In this document: positions 1-7,239 of the stretch, one piece after another
Layout: each line of letters starts with the position of its first letter
How positions within the stretch are numbered: the stretch's first letter is position 1
Origin: Butyricicoccus pullicaecorum
GTDB taxonomy: Bacteria; Bacillota; Clostridia; Oscillospirales; Butyricicoccaceae
Length of the DNA stretch: 58,218 nt
Direction of reading: 5' to 3'
NCBI GenBank assembly: GCA_018365995.1
Contig: JAGZIY010000015.1
Location: 1 to 58,218 of the forward strand
Position numbers and translations under genes: made by a program
Notes under the pieces: generated by a model
Told to the model about the DNA's origin: nothing
Seen by the model: the letters and a program-made list of their open reading frames with translations, nothing else
Database searches by the model: none

Positions 1-13
1 GTTCGGATTTTTT

Positions 14-99
14 TGGTGCAGATGGTGGGACTTGAACCCACACGCCCTTGCGAGCACTAGCACCTGAAGCTAGCGCGTCTGCCATTCCGCCACATCTGC
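14..99 (-). tRNA. tRNA-Leu (anticodon CAG)
   Basis: Read on the minus strand, the sequence folds as a class II (long variable arm) tRNA. The 7-bp acceptor is GCAGATG/CATCTGC, followed by discriminator A and an encoded CCA (14-16). The anticodon stem CTAGC/GCTAG encloses the loop TTCAGGT, giving anticodon CAG. The T-arm has GGTTCAAGTCC. The long variable arm and the Leu-type D-arm support Leu. The CCA end is genomically encoded, as is usual in Clostridia. Confidence 0.95.
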
Positions 100-206
100 A
101 TCTCATATTGTCAGCAATATTTATTATACACAATTTTCAAAAAATTGCAAGCATTATTTTACAAAAGTTTTGCAGACCGCGCTATGAACTCCAATCTGTA
201 TCTAAA

Positions 207-238
207 AATTTGCCCGCACAGGTGCTCTGTGCGGGAAT
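207..238 (-). terminator. Rho-independent terminator of the prephenate dehydrogenase gene
   Basis: A perfect 9-bp stem CCCGCACAG/CTGTGCGGG with a 5-nt loop lies just past the stop codon of the gene ending at 246. On the minus strand it is followed by a T-rich run (CAAATTTTTAG). Confidence 0.85.
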
Positions 239-245
239 CTCTAGC

Positions 246-1082
246 TTATCCAATGCGCTCCTTAATCATGCGTCCATCACGCAGCAAAGTACGCAGCCGC
301 TCGGCATCACCTGCGGCGATACTGTCTCGATATTCTGTCAAATGCTTGATGATTTCATCAATTTCCTGTACCAATGGCTGCTGATTGAGCAAAAAGAGTT
401 CTGTCCACATGTCTTCATTGAGCTTTGCAACGCGAGTGAGATCCTTATAACTCCCCGCTGAATATCCATTGTGCTTGAGCGCCTCCGGACTTTTGATATA
501 AGCAGAGGAAACCACATGGCACAGCTGCGAGGTAAAGGCAATCATATGGTCGTGCTGTTCTGCTGAACAGCGCACAACGCGCCCAAAACCAAGCTGCGAA
601 AAAAAGCCCTCCACAGCATCAACCGCCCAAAGAGGGCTGCTCTCCGTCTGCACCAAAATCATACTTGCATCACGAAACAAATCCTCCTGTGCATAGGCAA
701 AGCCTGAAAATTCCCTGCCCGCCATCGGATGACCGCCCACAAAATGAACGCCATGCTTTTGCGCCAATGGTGTCAGTGCGTCCACGATACACTGCTTTAC
801 GCCCACAAAATCCACAACCAGACAACCATGCTTCAGTTTTTCGATATGTGCTTTCAGCCAATCGATTGCCGCCTGTGGATATAAGCTGATTACAATCAGG
901 TCTGCTTGTCCCAATATGGCGTCATCTGCAATCCCATCGAGTACGCCCTCCTGCACAGCCGCCTGTGCGACTGCCTGTGTGCGATTCCAGCCATATACTT
1001 TGCAGTCTGTATAGGCACGCACAGCCTTTGCAAAGGAACCGCCCATCAAACCCAGACCCACCACAACTACATTACGAATCAT
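246..1082 (-). CDS. tyrA: Prephenate dehydrogenase
   Basis: Oxidises prephenate to 4-hydroxyphenylpyruvate in tyrosine biosynthesis, in the cytosol. The 278-residue protein starts with an NAD(P)-binding Rossmann motif GLGLMGGSFAKA (residues 9-20). It carries the family signature GGHPMAGREFSG near residue 120 and an all-alpha C-terminal half with the CHVVSSAY segment. Length matches monofunctional TyrA without an ACT domain, so direct tyrosine feedback through ACT is not expected. The start ATG follows AGAGGAT and lies inside the last codons of the upstream VanZ-like gene (11-nt overlap), so the two are translationally coupled. No other aromatic biosynthesis genes are in the window. Confidence 0.93.
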   Translation of the reverse strand: MIRNVVVVGLGLMGGSFAKAVRAYTDCKVYGWNRTQAVAQAAVQEGVLDGIADDAILGQADLIVISLYPQAAIDWLKAHIEKLKHGCLVVDFVGVKQCIVDALTPLAQKHGVHFVGGHPMAGREFSGFAYAQEDLFRDASMILVQTESSPLWAVDAVEGFFSQLGFGRVVRCSAEQHDHMIAFTSQLCHVVSSAYIKSPEALKHNGYSAGSYKDLTRVAKLNEDMWTELFLLNQQPLVQEIDEIIKHLTEYRDSIAAGDAERLRTLLRDGRMIKERIG

Positions 1083-1695
1083 ATTTGTATCCTCTCAATC
1101 GATTATTTACATGGCGCGACAGCGGCCAGAGTATCAGCCAGCTTATAAACGCACCTGCCATATTCAAAATCAAATCATCAATATCCCCACTGCCGCAATT
1201 CGTGACAACCTGTGCGACCTCTACTCCGGAAATCATCAGCAGCATACAGGGGACATATATAAACAGATTGCCCATTTTCCGAAACAGGCTGGGCAGGAAA
1301 AATCCCATGGGCGCAAATGCCGCAATATTTCCCAACAGATTAATCATTGCGATATCAGGAATATACCCTCGATTATATGCACGTAAATAATTACGAATCG
1401 TATAAAACGGCTGTAAATTGATGCCGTCATGTGTTTGGTGCCTGCCAAAGGCTGCGTCGAAGAACAGAAGGTTGAGCAGCACCCAAATATAATAAAGGAA
1501 CAGCATTGCGAACCACTTTCCCATGTTCTGTCTGGTTGGCGGAAATGCAATGGTCCACAGCAGTACAAATGCCGCTGCAAATAACAGCTTGACCGGAACA
1601 CCCACTACGCCGTTCGGTCTTAACTCAATATATAAATTGCAGCCTGTAACCACCAGCCAGAGAACAAACGCTATGATTCGAATTGCTTTGCCCAC
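1072..1695 (-). CDS. VanZ-like family membrane protein
   Basis: Small polytopic membrane protein of the VanZ-like family (about 207 residues, 5-6 hydrophobic segments). Family hallmarks are visible: an ELRPN segment in the first outer loop, NLLGNIAAFAPMGFFLPSL, and SGVEVAQ followed by GDIDDLILNMAG. VanZ relatives confer low-level teicoplanin resistance in Enterococcus, but most chromosomal copies have unknown roles. No other van genes are nearby, so I do not call it a resistance gene. I chose the GTG at 1695 because AAGGTGG sits 8 nt upstream; a GTG at 1707 is in frame but overlaps that SD. First gene of an operon with tyrA; two palindrome-bearing promoters lie upstream (1731-1907). Confidence 0.85.
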   Translation of the reverse strand: MGKAIRIIAFVLWLVVTGCNLYIELRPNGVVGVPVKLLFAAAFVLLWTIAFPPTRQNMGKWFAMLFLYYIWVLLNLLFFDAAFGRHQTHDGINLQPFYTIRNYLRAYNRGYIPDIAMINLLGNIAAFAPMGFFLPSLFRKMGNLFIYVPCMLLMISGVEVAQVVTNCGSGDIDDLILNMAGAFISWLILWPLSRHVNNRLRGYKYDS

Positions 1696-1752
1696 TGAAT
1701 CGACCACCTTCTTTCTGAAACTATTTCATATCTGATATAATCGTGAAATGTC

Positions 1753-1786
1753 TGGTATAATAGGCACTTATGGGACTATTATACCA
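1753..1786 (-). promoter_or_regulatory. Promoter-proximal palindrome, copy 1
   Basis: Inverted repeat TGGTATAATAG...CTATTATACCA (11-bp arms). On the minus strand it contains an extended -10 (TGGTATAAT, TATAAT at 1783-1778) upstream of the VanZ/tyrA operon. Related copies lie at 1856-1885 and 41280-41309. The -35 match here is weak. Confidence 0.6.
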
Positions 1787-1855
1787 CAGCGGCATGAAAT
1801 AGAAGCACATCTCACTGCATTATGTGCCGCTGGTGGTATAATCGTGAAATATTCA

Positions 1856-1907
1856 GTATAATAGTCACTTGTGTGACTATTATACCACAAAGATAATCAA
1901 ATTTTAA
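1856..1907 (-). promoter_or_regulatory. Promoter with overlapping palindromic operator, copy 2
   Basis: On the minus strand TTAAAA (1907-1902) is separated by 17 bp from an extended -10 TGGTATAAT (TATAAT 1884-1879). A perfect 13-bp inverted repeat GTATAATAGTCAC/GTGACTATTATAC with loop TTGT (1856-1885) covers the -10 and the predicted start site. It looks like an operator-promoter for the VanZ/tyrA operon. The same arrangement and spacing recur at 41280-41330. Confidence 0.65.
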
Positions 1908-1950
1908 CCCGAAATCGCGTGCTTTTTTCCGATATACAAATATAGTCCCA

Positions 1951-2430
1951 TCACACGCAGTCTGTCAGTCCTGCAAGCTGCCTGCGCCGTATTTCGTAAT
2001 TCCGGTAACACCCATACAGCAAATACGCCTTCCATGTTTGCAGCAAAATCAAGGCAGATGGTATCATTTTATCAAACCAAGGCACAATCGAAAGCCCACA
2101 AACCAAAAGAACCGCCAGCACAAACTCTGTCCAGTATGCAGACCGGATTGCCCGTCCATTCAAATTGCCATAAGTCCCTTCCAGTTCCCGAATTCCACGT
2201 AAGCACTGATGCCAAATCCAAAAGTATAACAGGCTCTGTATCCAAACAGCAAGCCCAAGCACAGAAGCAAACTGTGCCGCAATACCTATGACAATCCATG
2301 GCTTTATCTTGGAAAATGCGGGGAATGGCAGGCGGCAGCAGCCGTAAAGCAAAAACAAGTACATGACGATTTGCCAAATCCATGTACGCGCCAGCATTGC
2401 TGTGACGCTGGCAACCCATAAATATTCCAT
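1951..2430 (-). CDS. Hypothetical membrane protein
   Basis: A 159-residue protein that I cannot assign to a family. It is rich in Trp, Leu and Tyr, with about four predicted membrane segments (roughly residues 14-32, 43-70, 100-120 and 123-140) and an Arg-rich C-terminus (RNYEIRRRQLAG). The start ATG has a good ribosome binding site (TAGGAG, 7 nt away). It stands alone between the palindromic promoter region and the XRE regulators. A real gene is likely because of the SD and the coherent membrane topology; the function is unknown. Confidence 0.65.
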   Translation of the reverse strand: MEYLWVASVTAMLARTWIWQIVMYLFLLYGCCRLPFPAFSKIKPWIVIGIAAQFASVLGLAVWIQSLLYFWIWHQCLRGIRELEGTYGNLNGRAIRSAYWTEFVLAVLLVCGLSIVPWFDKMIPSALILLQTWKAYLLYGCYRNYEIRRRQLAGLTDCV

Positions 2431-2497
2431 CGTGTTTCTCCTATCCTATCGAACCTTGTACTGCAAGGAGCGCCCTGTTTTTCCACATAGAAAAATG

Positions 2498-2518
2498 GTG
2501 CGAACCCTGTCCGCACCG
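2498..2518 (-). other. Short hairpin between genes
   Basis: GGTGCG...CGCACC inverted repeat just past the stop of the first XRE gene. It has no strong T-run, so it is only a possible weak terminator. Confidence 0.35.
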
Positions 2519-2525
2519 AAAATCT

Positions 2526-2741
2526 TCATCTGGGGTATGGTGTTTTTTCATCTGTCAGCCCTACCAGATAGTCAATGCTTGTACCATAAAGTTCAGCCAA
2601 CAATGTCATATAATATAAAGGAACCTGTAAAATTCCAGTTTCATATTTATGATAAACTGAAATTGGACACTTCAAATATCTCGCTATTTCAAAAATCGTT
2701 TTACCACTCTCTAATCTCAACTGAACGATTCTCTGACACAC
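2526..2741 (-). CDS. XRE-family helix-turn-helix regulator
   Basis: Small DNA-binding protein with an N-terminal XRE/Cro HTH (QRIVQLRLESGKTIFEIARYL, then a recognition helix around SVYHKYETG). The C-terminus, SIDYLVGLTDEKTPY, is nearly the same as that of the neighbouring regulator (2814-3041), so the two are probably diverged duplicates. The start is uncertain. A GTG at 2741 gives a 71-residue protein beginning where the XRE fold begins and follows a G-rich stretch; an ATG at 2774 is in frame but has no SD. A perfect palindrome (2791-2811) lies just upstream. Confidence 0.75.
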   Translation of the reverse strand: MCQRIVQLRLESGKTIFEIARYLKCPISVYHKYETGILQVPLYYMTLLAELYGTSIDYLVGLTDEKTPYPR

Positions 2742-2790
2742 ATACCCCACCCCAACGACATTATAACATATCATATCGTTGCAAAATACA

Positions 2791-2811
2791 TTTATGCGAT
2801 TTTCGCATAAA
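2791..2811. promoter_or_regulatory. Palindrome between the two XRE genes
   Basis: Perfect inverted repeat TTTATGCGA-TTT-TCGCATAAA (9-bp arms, 3-bp spacer). It sits right after the stop codon of the XRE gene at 2814 and upstream of the next one. It could be an operator or a small stem-loop; it lacks a clean T-run on the minus strand. Confidence 0.5.
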
Positions 2812-2813
2812 AT

Positions 2814-3041
2814 TTATTTGTACCGAGTACGTTCATAAGGCGTTCGAACATCGGTCAAGCCAACCAGATAATCAATACTGGTATGATAATATTGTGCCAG
2901 CTTGACTGCAATTTCCAATGGCAAAACACGTTCGCCGCGTTCATATTTCGAGTACAGCGATTGGTCGCACATGAGATAGTCTGCAATCTCCCGCTGTGTC
3001 AGGTCAGAGTCCTCGCGCAGGTCACGGATTCGGATTCGCAT
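2814..3041 (-). CDS. XRE-family helix-turn-helix regulator
   Basis: A 75-residue Cro/CI-type repressor: RIRDLREDSDLTQREIADYL (HTH helices 1-2), then QSLYSKYERGERVLP (recognition helix and following turn) and SIDYLVGLTDVRTPY at the end. The ATG at 3041 is chosen because AGTAGG lies 8 nt upstream; in-frame GTG/ATG codons at 3050 and 3047 overlap the SD. It is divergent from a small gene at 3130. Two GGAC-N5-GTCC sites lie between them, which suggests that this protein represses the divergent promoter and perhaps itself. Confidence 0.85.
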   Translation of the reverse strand: MRIRIRDLREDSDLTQREIADYLMCDQSLYSKYERGERVLPLEIAVKLAQYYHTSIDYLVGLTDVRTPYERTRYK

Positions 3042-3068
3042 ATACATCACCTACTGCACTATATCGCA

Positions 3069-3112
3069 GGACAAATCGTCCTATTGACATTTTGGACAAT
3101 CCGTCCTAAAAT
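3069..3112 (+). promoter_or_regulatory. Promoter with twin GGAC-N5-GTCC operators
   Basis: TTGACA (3084-3089), 17-bp spacer, TAAAAT (3107-3112) drives the small gene at 3130. Two near-identical 13-bp palindromes, GGACAAATCGTCC (3069-3081) and GGACAATCCGTCC (3094-3106), flank the -35 and fill the spacer. Their centres are 25 bp apart, in good positions for repression by the divergent XRE protein. Confidence 0.8.
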
Positions 3113-3129
3113 ATAAGTGAGGTGATTTT

Positions 3130-3273
3130 ATGCCAGACTATGAAGCCCTGTATCATCAGCTGTTTCACGCAACAGAAAACGCAATCAACGCCCTCATTGA
3201 GGCACAGCGCGAATGTGAAGAACTCTATATCGCAGCGAAAGAAAATGAAGAGAGTGCGGACGGAACCCAGTGA
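3130..3273 (+). CDS. Small acidic protein under XRE control
   Basis: A 47-residue protein beginning MPDYEALYHQLFHATENAIN and continuing with a Glu/Ala-rich helix. It starts at an ATG with GAGGTGA 5 nt upstream. It is acidic, probably a single long amphipathic helix pair, with no signal peptide. I recall similar short proteins of the M-DY--LY--LF pattern beside XRE regulators in Clostridia; their function is unknown. The promoter and operators at 3069-3112 and the terminator hairpin overlapping its 3' end make a compact regulator-target module with the divergent XRE gene. Confidence 0.75.
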   Translation: MPDYEALYHQLFHATENAINALIEAQRECEELYIAAKENEESADGTQ

Positions 3274-3296
3274 TTCCAAATCCGCACTCTCTTTTC
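3249..3296 (+). terminator. Terminator overlapping the 3' end of the small gene
   Basis: A 12-bp perfect stem AGAGAGTGCGGA (3249-3260) / TCCGCACTCTCT (3281-3292) followed by TTT. The left arm lies inside the coding sequence of the 47-residue gene. Confidence 0.8.
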
Positions 3297-3321
3297 TGCT
3301 CATTCTGCCAAGTCTCTTTGC

Positions 3322-4674
3322 TTACTTGTGATCTTCCTTTGCAATCTTTGCAACCACGCCGCTGAGCGCAATCAGTGCAACAAGGTTCGGGAACACCATC
3401 AGACCATTAAAGAGGTCGGAAAGGTTCCAAACAAGGTCAACCTTTAAGCCTGCACCAAAGACCACGCACAGGACAACGATTGCCGCATAAATCTTCACTG
3501 CCTTTTTTCCAAACAGTGCTTTGACATTCACTTCCCCGAAGAAATACCAGCCAATGATGGTCGAGAAGGCAAAAAACAACATGCAAATTGCGATAAAGAC
3601 ACTGCCGAACTGACCAAATGCCTGATTAAACGCCATCTGCGCCAAGGTCGAGCCAGTCTCACCGCTCGCCAGCGCACCGGACGAAATGATAACCAATGCG
3701 GTCAGGGTCAAGATGATAAAGGTATCGATGAATACGCCCACCATTGCAATCACGCCCTGATCCTGTGGTTTTTCTACCTTTGCCAGCGCATGTGCATGCG
3801 GAGTAGAGCCCATACCTGCCTCATTGGAGAACAGTCCGCGTGCAACGCCAAAACGCATTGCCTCCTTGACAGTCACACCCGCAACACCACCAGCAACTGC
3901 CTGCGGCTCAAATGCACAGACAAAAATTGCCTGAATCGACTCCCACAAAGCTGCATGGTTGATGCACAAAATGACAACACAGCCGAGAATGTAGAAGATT
4001 GCCATAATCGGTACCAGCTTTTCTGTAACCGATGCGATACGCTTGACACCGCCCAGAAAAATAAACGCTGCAATCACAGCACAGACAATGCCCACATACA
4101 TGGGGTTGACACCAAACGCATTGCGGAAGGAATCACCAATCGAATTGGACTGCACCATATTCCCGGCAAAGCCCAATGCAAAAATGATGGCAACTGAAAA
4201 AAATCCTGCAAGAAATTTTCCGAATTTGCCTTGAAAACGTGCCTTGATGTAATAAACCGGACCGCCTGTTACCTGCCCGTCCTCACCTACGGTTTTGTAT
4301 TTCTGCGCCAGCACTGCCTCACCATAAATGGTGGACATGCCAAAGAATGCAGAGAGCCACATCCAGAAAATCGCACCCGGACCACCAGATGCCAGCGCTG
4401 TTGCACAACCTGTGATGTTGCCGGTTCCGACCTGCGCCGCAATCGCAGTGGTCAGTGCCTGAAAGGAACTCATACCCTCATGGTCTGCCTTTTTACCGTT
4501 GAGGCTGAAAGAGCCAAACATTCGCTTGAGACCAGTTCCAAGATGCCTTACCTGCACAAATCCGGTACGCACAGTGAACAATACGCCCGTAAGCACCAGC
4601 AGGTATAACAGCAGATTATCCCATACAAATCCGCTGATTTGCTTCACGATTGCCGCAAGTTGATCCATATCCAT
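3322..4674 (-). CDS. Sodium:alanine/glycine symporter (AGCS family)
   Basis: A 450-residue inner-membrane Na+-coupled amino acid carrier with about 11 membrane segments. The AGCS signature region GTGNITGCATALASGGPGA is followed by FWMWLSAFFGMSTIYGEAVL. Further conserved blocks are GGPVYYI, MGSTPHAHA and GWYFFGEVN. I start at the ATG 4674, which follows AAAGGGG and begins MDMDQLAAIV; in-frame sequence upstream of it is the RNA leader, not protein. A tandem glycine riboswitch precedes it, so glycine is probably a substrate or signal. A TTGACA promoter (5066-5094) drives riboswitch plus gene as a single unit. Confidence 0.93.
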   Translation of the reverse strand: MDMDQLAAIVKQISGFVWDNLLLYLLVLTGVLFTVRTGFVQVRHLGTGLKRMFGSFSLNGKKADHEGMSSFQALTTAIAAQVGTGNITGCATALASGGPGAIFWMWLSAFFGMSTIYGEAVLAQKYKTVGEDGQVTGGPVYYIKARFQGKFGKFLAGFFSVAIIFALGFAGNMVQSNSIGDSFRNAFGVNPMYVGIVCAVIAAFIFLGGVKRIASVTEKLVPIMAIFYILGCVVILCINHAALWESIQAIFVCAFEPQAVAGGVAGVTVKEAMRFGVARGLFSNEAGMGSTPHAHALAKVEKPQDQGVIAMVGVFIDTFIILTLTALVIISSGALASGETGSTLAQMAFNQAFGQFGSVFIAICMLFFAFSTIIGWYFFGEVNVKALFGKKAVKIYAAIVVLCVVFGAGLKVDLVWNLSDLFNGLMVFPNLVALIALSGVVAKIAKEDHK

Positions 4675-4797
4675 TGTTTTTTTACCCCTTTTTCGTGATT
4701 TCCGAACAAACCAAAGAAAAAGAAAAAGCGAATCCAAAATCCCATTTTCCTGTATCCAGAAAATACACGAAAAAACAAGATGATGGTTCGCTCTGCT

Positions 4798-4856
4798 GCC
4801 CGAATCTGTGCAGCCTGTTGTTTCAAAATAGAACAACAAAACAGCACCCATCGGGC
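4798..4856 (-). promoter_or_regulatory. Hairpin in the riboswitch leader (possible expression platform)
   Basis: Long imperfect stem-loop with outer arms GCCCGA/TCGGGC and inner arms GTTGTTC/GAACAAC-like, between the second aptamer and the coding region. It could form the regulatory part of the riboswitch. The T-run after it on the minus strand is offset, so the mechanism (terminator or antiterminator) is unclear. Confidence 0.5.
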
Positions 4857-4865
4857 TTAAAATCC

Positions 4866-5032
4866 ACTCTGTCCTTTTGCCTGAGAGATTAGCGCACATT
4901 CTTGTACGCCTTGCACCTTCGGCACCCGTGATGCGGGATTCTCCAGAGCCACATCCGTTTATAGTCCTGATCCACCCATCGGGGCAGAAACCTGAGAGTT
5001 TTACTCCTTCGGTAAGCGCATGGCTTTTTCCT
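4866..5032 (-). promoter_or_regulatory. Tandem glycine riboswitch (gcvT type)
   Basis: On the minus strand the first aptamer contains CCGAAGGAGTAAAACTCTCA (from about 5010) and ends in GGACTATAAACGGATGTGGCTC-like sequence. The second contains GCCGAAGGTGCAAG and AATCTCTCAGGCAAAAGGAC. These are the hallmark cores of two glycine aptamers in series. The element lies between a promoter (5066-5094) and an AGCS symporter. Glycine riboswitches before AGCS transporters are known in Firmicutes. Confidence 0.93.
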
Positions 5033-5065
5033 AAAAACTTCGTTTGTCGGTATTAAGTTATTTCT

Positions 5066-5094
5066 AGCCTATCACACTTGCAGAACGGTGTCAA
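5066..5094 (-). promoter_or_regulatory. Promoter of the glycine riboswitch-symporter unit
   Basis: On the minus strand TTGACA (5094-5089), 17-bp spacer, TAGGCT (5071-5066). The start site would fall about 25 nt before the first aptamer. Confidence 0.65.
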
Positions 5095-5162
5095 GTCAGC
5101 TTCATAAATTTTCATACAGTAAAATGACTGTCCCTTGCACGTGCGATGTATGGGCAAAGCCC

Positions 5163-5194
5163 AAAAAGAGGGTGACAAAGCCACCCTCTTTTTT
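5163..5194. terminator. Bidirectional terminator
   Basis: AAAAAGAGGGTG...CACCCTCTTTTTT stem-loop directly after the stop of the DUF4230 gene. A/T runs on both sides allow termination in either direction. Confidence 0.88.
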
Positions 5195-5202
5195 AATCTC
5201 AA

Positions 5203-5847
5203 TCAGTTGTTTTGAAATTCAACCTTTACACTGTCAAATTTACCCATTCCCTGCACCGCCAGTGTAATCACATTGGTCAGGCGTTCCTGCGCACTTGACA
5301 CCTTTCCGCTGTCAAAAGCCGCCTGTTCGTCAACCGGCATTTGATCGTTGCAGAATCCCGTGAAATCCTCCAGACGAATTTCTCGGAACTTTTTATCCTC
5401 GGTATCATACACGCTAATTGAGGACTGATTGATTTCATTTACAATAATTTTGGCTGCCGGCACCTTGACCGTCACCGTTTTTTTGTCAATTATAATGTCA
5501 TCCTTTGTAAGCTTGGAGGTATCTGAGCCAATCTGCATAGAGCCTTGATACATGATGGTAAAATTTTTCTGGTTCTCCGCCTCGCTCCAACCATAAAATT
5601 TATCCTGATTTTGCAGGTGCAGTACATTGCTGTAATCATAGCTTACCTGCACAGCCTGTCCCATGCCCTGCAAGGTTTTTGCAATATCCTCCGCCTTGAC
5701 GCCTCCCAAACTGCGTCCCCAAAGTGCACCCAATCCAAAAATAATCAAGAAGATTCCAGCGACTACACCGGCAACAGTCAGCTGGCGCTGTCGGCGGATT
5801 TGCTTTTTGGATTTTTTGACGGGCTGTCGTCTATGCTGCTCTGCCAT
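5203..5847 (-). CDS. DUF4230 domain membrane-anchored protein
   Basis: A 214-residue protein with a strongly basic N-terminus (RRQPVKKSKKQIRRQRQ), one membrane anchor (residues about 25-45) and an extracytoplasmic domain. Features of DUF4230 are the early SYDYSNVLHLQNQ segment, the beta-strand DDIIIDKKTVTVKVPAAKI and the late VITLAVQG. It ends in a Val/Glu-rich strand. DUF4230 proteins have no established role. It is monocistronic, with its own promoter (5884-5912) and terminator (5163-5194). Confidence 0.75.
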   Translation of the reverse strand: MAEQHRRQPVKKSKKQIRRQRQLTVAGVVAGIFLIIFGLGALWGRSLGGVKAEDIAKTLQGMGQAVQVSYDYSNVLHLQNQDKFYGWSEAENQKNFTIMYQGSMQIGSDTSKLTKDDIIIDKKTVTVKVPAAKIIVNEINQSSISVYDTEDKKFREIRLEDFTGFCNDQMPVDEQAAFDSGKVSSAQERLTNVITLAVQGMGKFDSVKVEFQNN

Positions 5848-5883
5848 ATCGCACTCCTCATTTCATACTGTTTGTTACTTATC

Positions 5884-5912
5884 ATAGTATCCCATTTTAT
5901 AGAATAAATCAA
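5884..5912 (-). promoter_or_regulatory. Promoter of the DUF4230 gene
   Basis: Minus strand: TTGATT (5912-5907), 17-bp spacer, TACTAT (5889-5884), about 37 nt before the start codon. Confidence 0.6.
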
Positions 5913-5940
5913 TTCACAATTGTAAAATTTATCAATCTTT

Positions 5941-7218
5941 TTATGAAATCTTCACAACTTGATCGCCCATAATCGTACAAATTGCTGAACCTACAAGCGG
6001 CATGCCTGTATACGGCGTGTTGATTCCCTTTGAATAATACTTTTTGTATACCTTGTCACAATCCCAGTCCAGCATGACAAACTCAGCGCGGTGTCCAACA
6101 GCAATGGACTTATCCGCAAAACGATAAATCTGTGCCGGATTACGCGACATTTTTTCCAAAAGCTGCATTTTTGTGAGCGCACCTGTGCGCACAAGATAGG
6201 TATTGCATACAGAAAACGCAGTTTCCAAACCAGTGATTCCAGACGGGGCTTGTCCAAAAGCGCGCGCTTTTTCCTCTGCCGTATGGGGAGCATGGTCGGT
6301 TGCGATCATATCCACGGTGCCGTCCTGCAATCCGCGAATCAGCGCCTGCCGGTCGGCTTCCTTGCGCAATGGCGGATTCATTCTTGCATAGGTACCATAT
6401 TTACATACTGCATCCTCTGTAAGCGAAATATGGTGTGGTGTGACCTCACAGTAAATCTTGGCGCCCAATGCTTTGCCTGCCCGAATCAGGTCTACGGACA
6501 ACCCGCTCGAAATATGCTGGAACACAACCCGTGCACCGCTCCTTAAAGCAAGCGCAATATCTCGTGCCACCATCGCCTCCTCTGCCGCAGACTTTGCTCC
6601 CAGAACCCCAAGTTCCTTGGCAGCCGCAGAGCCAAAATTCACACCCGCAGACAGCACCAGAGAACGATCTTCCTCATGAAAAGAAAGCAGCGTATCCTCC
6701 TGCACCGCCCGCTCCATTGCTGTCAAGCACAGGTTCATATCTGTCAGATTGAGTCCATCATCGGTAAAGCCGGGCGCACCAGCGGCAAGCAGTGCAGCAA
6801 AATCTGTTAGTTCAGCACCCTTCAGCCCTTTTGTAATGGAACACGCCTGCTTCACATTGACAAAGTCTCCTGCGTTCTGTGCCTGCTGCTGAACATAGCG
6901 CAGCGTATCTACATTGTCACAAGTGGGTATGGTATTTGCCATACAGACCACGGTCGTAAATCCACCCGCCGCGGCAGCACGCATGCCCGAAGCCACATCT
7001 TCCTTTTCCTTCTGCCCAGGGTCACGGAAATGTACATGTGTGTCAACCAGTCCCGTGCAAATGGTCTTGCCCATTGCGTCCAAAACGGGGCAGTCCTGCG
7101 GGGCGTCTACGCTTGTATCCAGTGCGGCAATGATGCCGTTATCATCAATTAAAATCTCTCTTTTTTCATCTAGTCCTGTATATGGGTCCATGACCTGTGC
7201 ATTTCGAATCAGCAGCAT
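5941..7218 (-). CDS. pyrC: Dihydroorotase
   Basis: Zinc amidohydrolase that cyclises N-carbamoyl-aspartate to dihydroorotate in pyrimidine synthesis. The 425-residue length and type I sequence match Gram-positive PyrC. Visible features are DTHVHFRDPGQKEKED (HxH metal pair and substrate Arg, about residues 59-74), GGFTTVVCMANTIP, EVTPHHISLTE (metal His), NPPLR, and IATDHAPHT (metal Asp). It ends with the usual amidohydrolase beta-sandwich (MLDWDCDKVYKKYYSKG). It is the last gene of a run DUF1294-CDF-pyrC with a 21-nt gap to the CDF gene. No other pyr genes are in the window. Confidence 0.96.
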   Translation of the reverse strand: MLLIRNAQVMDPYTGLDEKREILIDDNGIIAALDTSVDAPQDCPVLDAMGKTICTGLVDTHVHFRDPGQKEKEDVASGMRAAAAGGFTTVVCMANTIPTCDNVDTLRYVQQQAQNAGDFVNVKQACSITKGLKGAELTDFAALLAAGAPGFTDDGLNLTDMNLCLTAMERAVQEDTLLSFHEEDRSLVLSAGVNFGSAAAKELGVLGAKSAAEEAMVARDIALALRSGARVVFQHISSGLSVDLIRAGKALGAKIYCEVTPHHISLTEDAVCKYGTYARMNPPLRKEADRQALIRGLQDGTVDMIATDHAPHTAEEKARAFGQAPSGITGLETAFSVCNTYLVRTGALTKMQLLEKMSRNPAQIYRFADKSIAVGHRAEFVMLDWDCDKVYKKYYSKGINTPYTGMPLVGSAICTIMGDQVVKIS

Positions 7219-7239
7219 GGCAGTTCCTCCTCATGCGTT

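Noticed and set aside
1072..1707. VanZ as glycopeptide resistance
   Set aside because: No vanHAX or regulator genes; chromosomal VanZ-like proteins are widespread with other roles.
4675..4899. N-terminal 75-residue extension of the symporter
   Set aside because: This frame lies in the riboswitch leader; a proper SD and the family start are at 4674.
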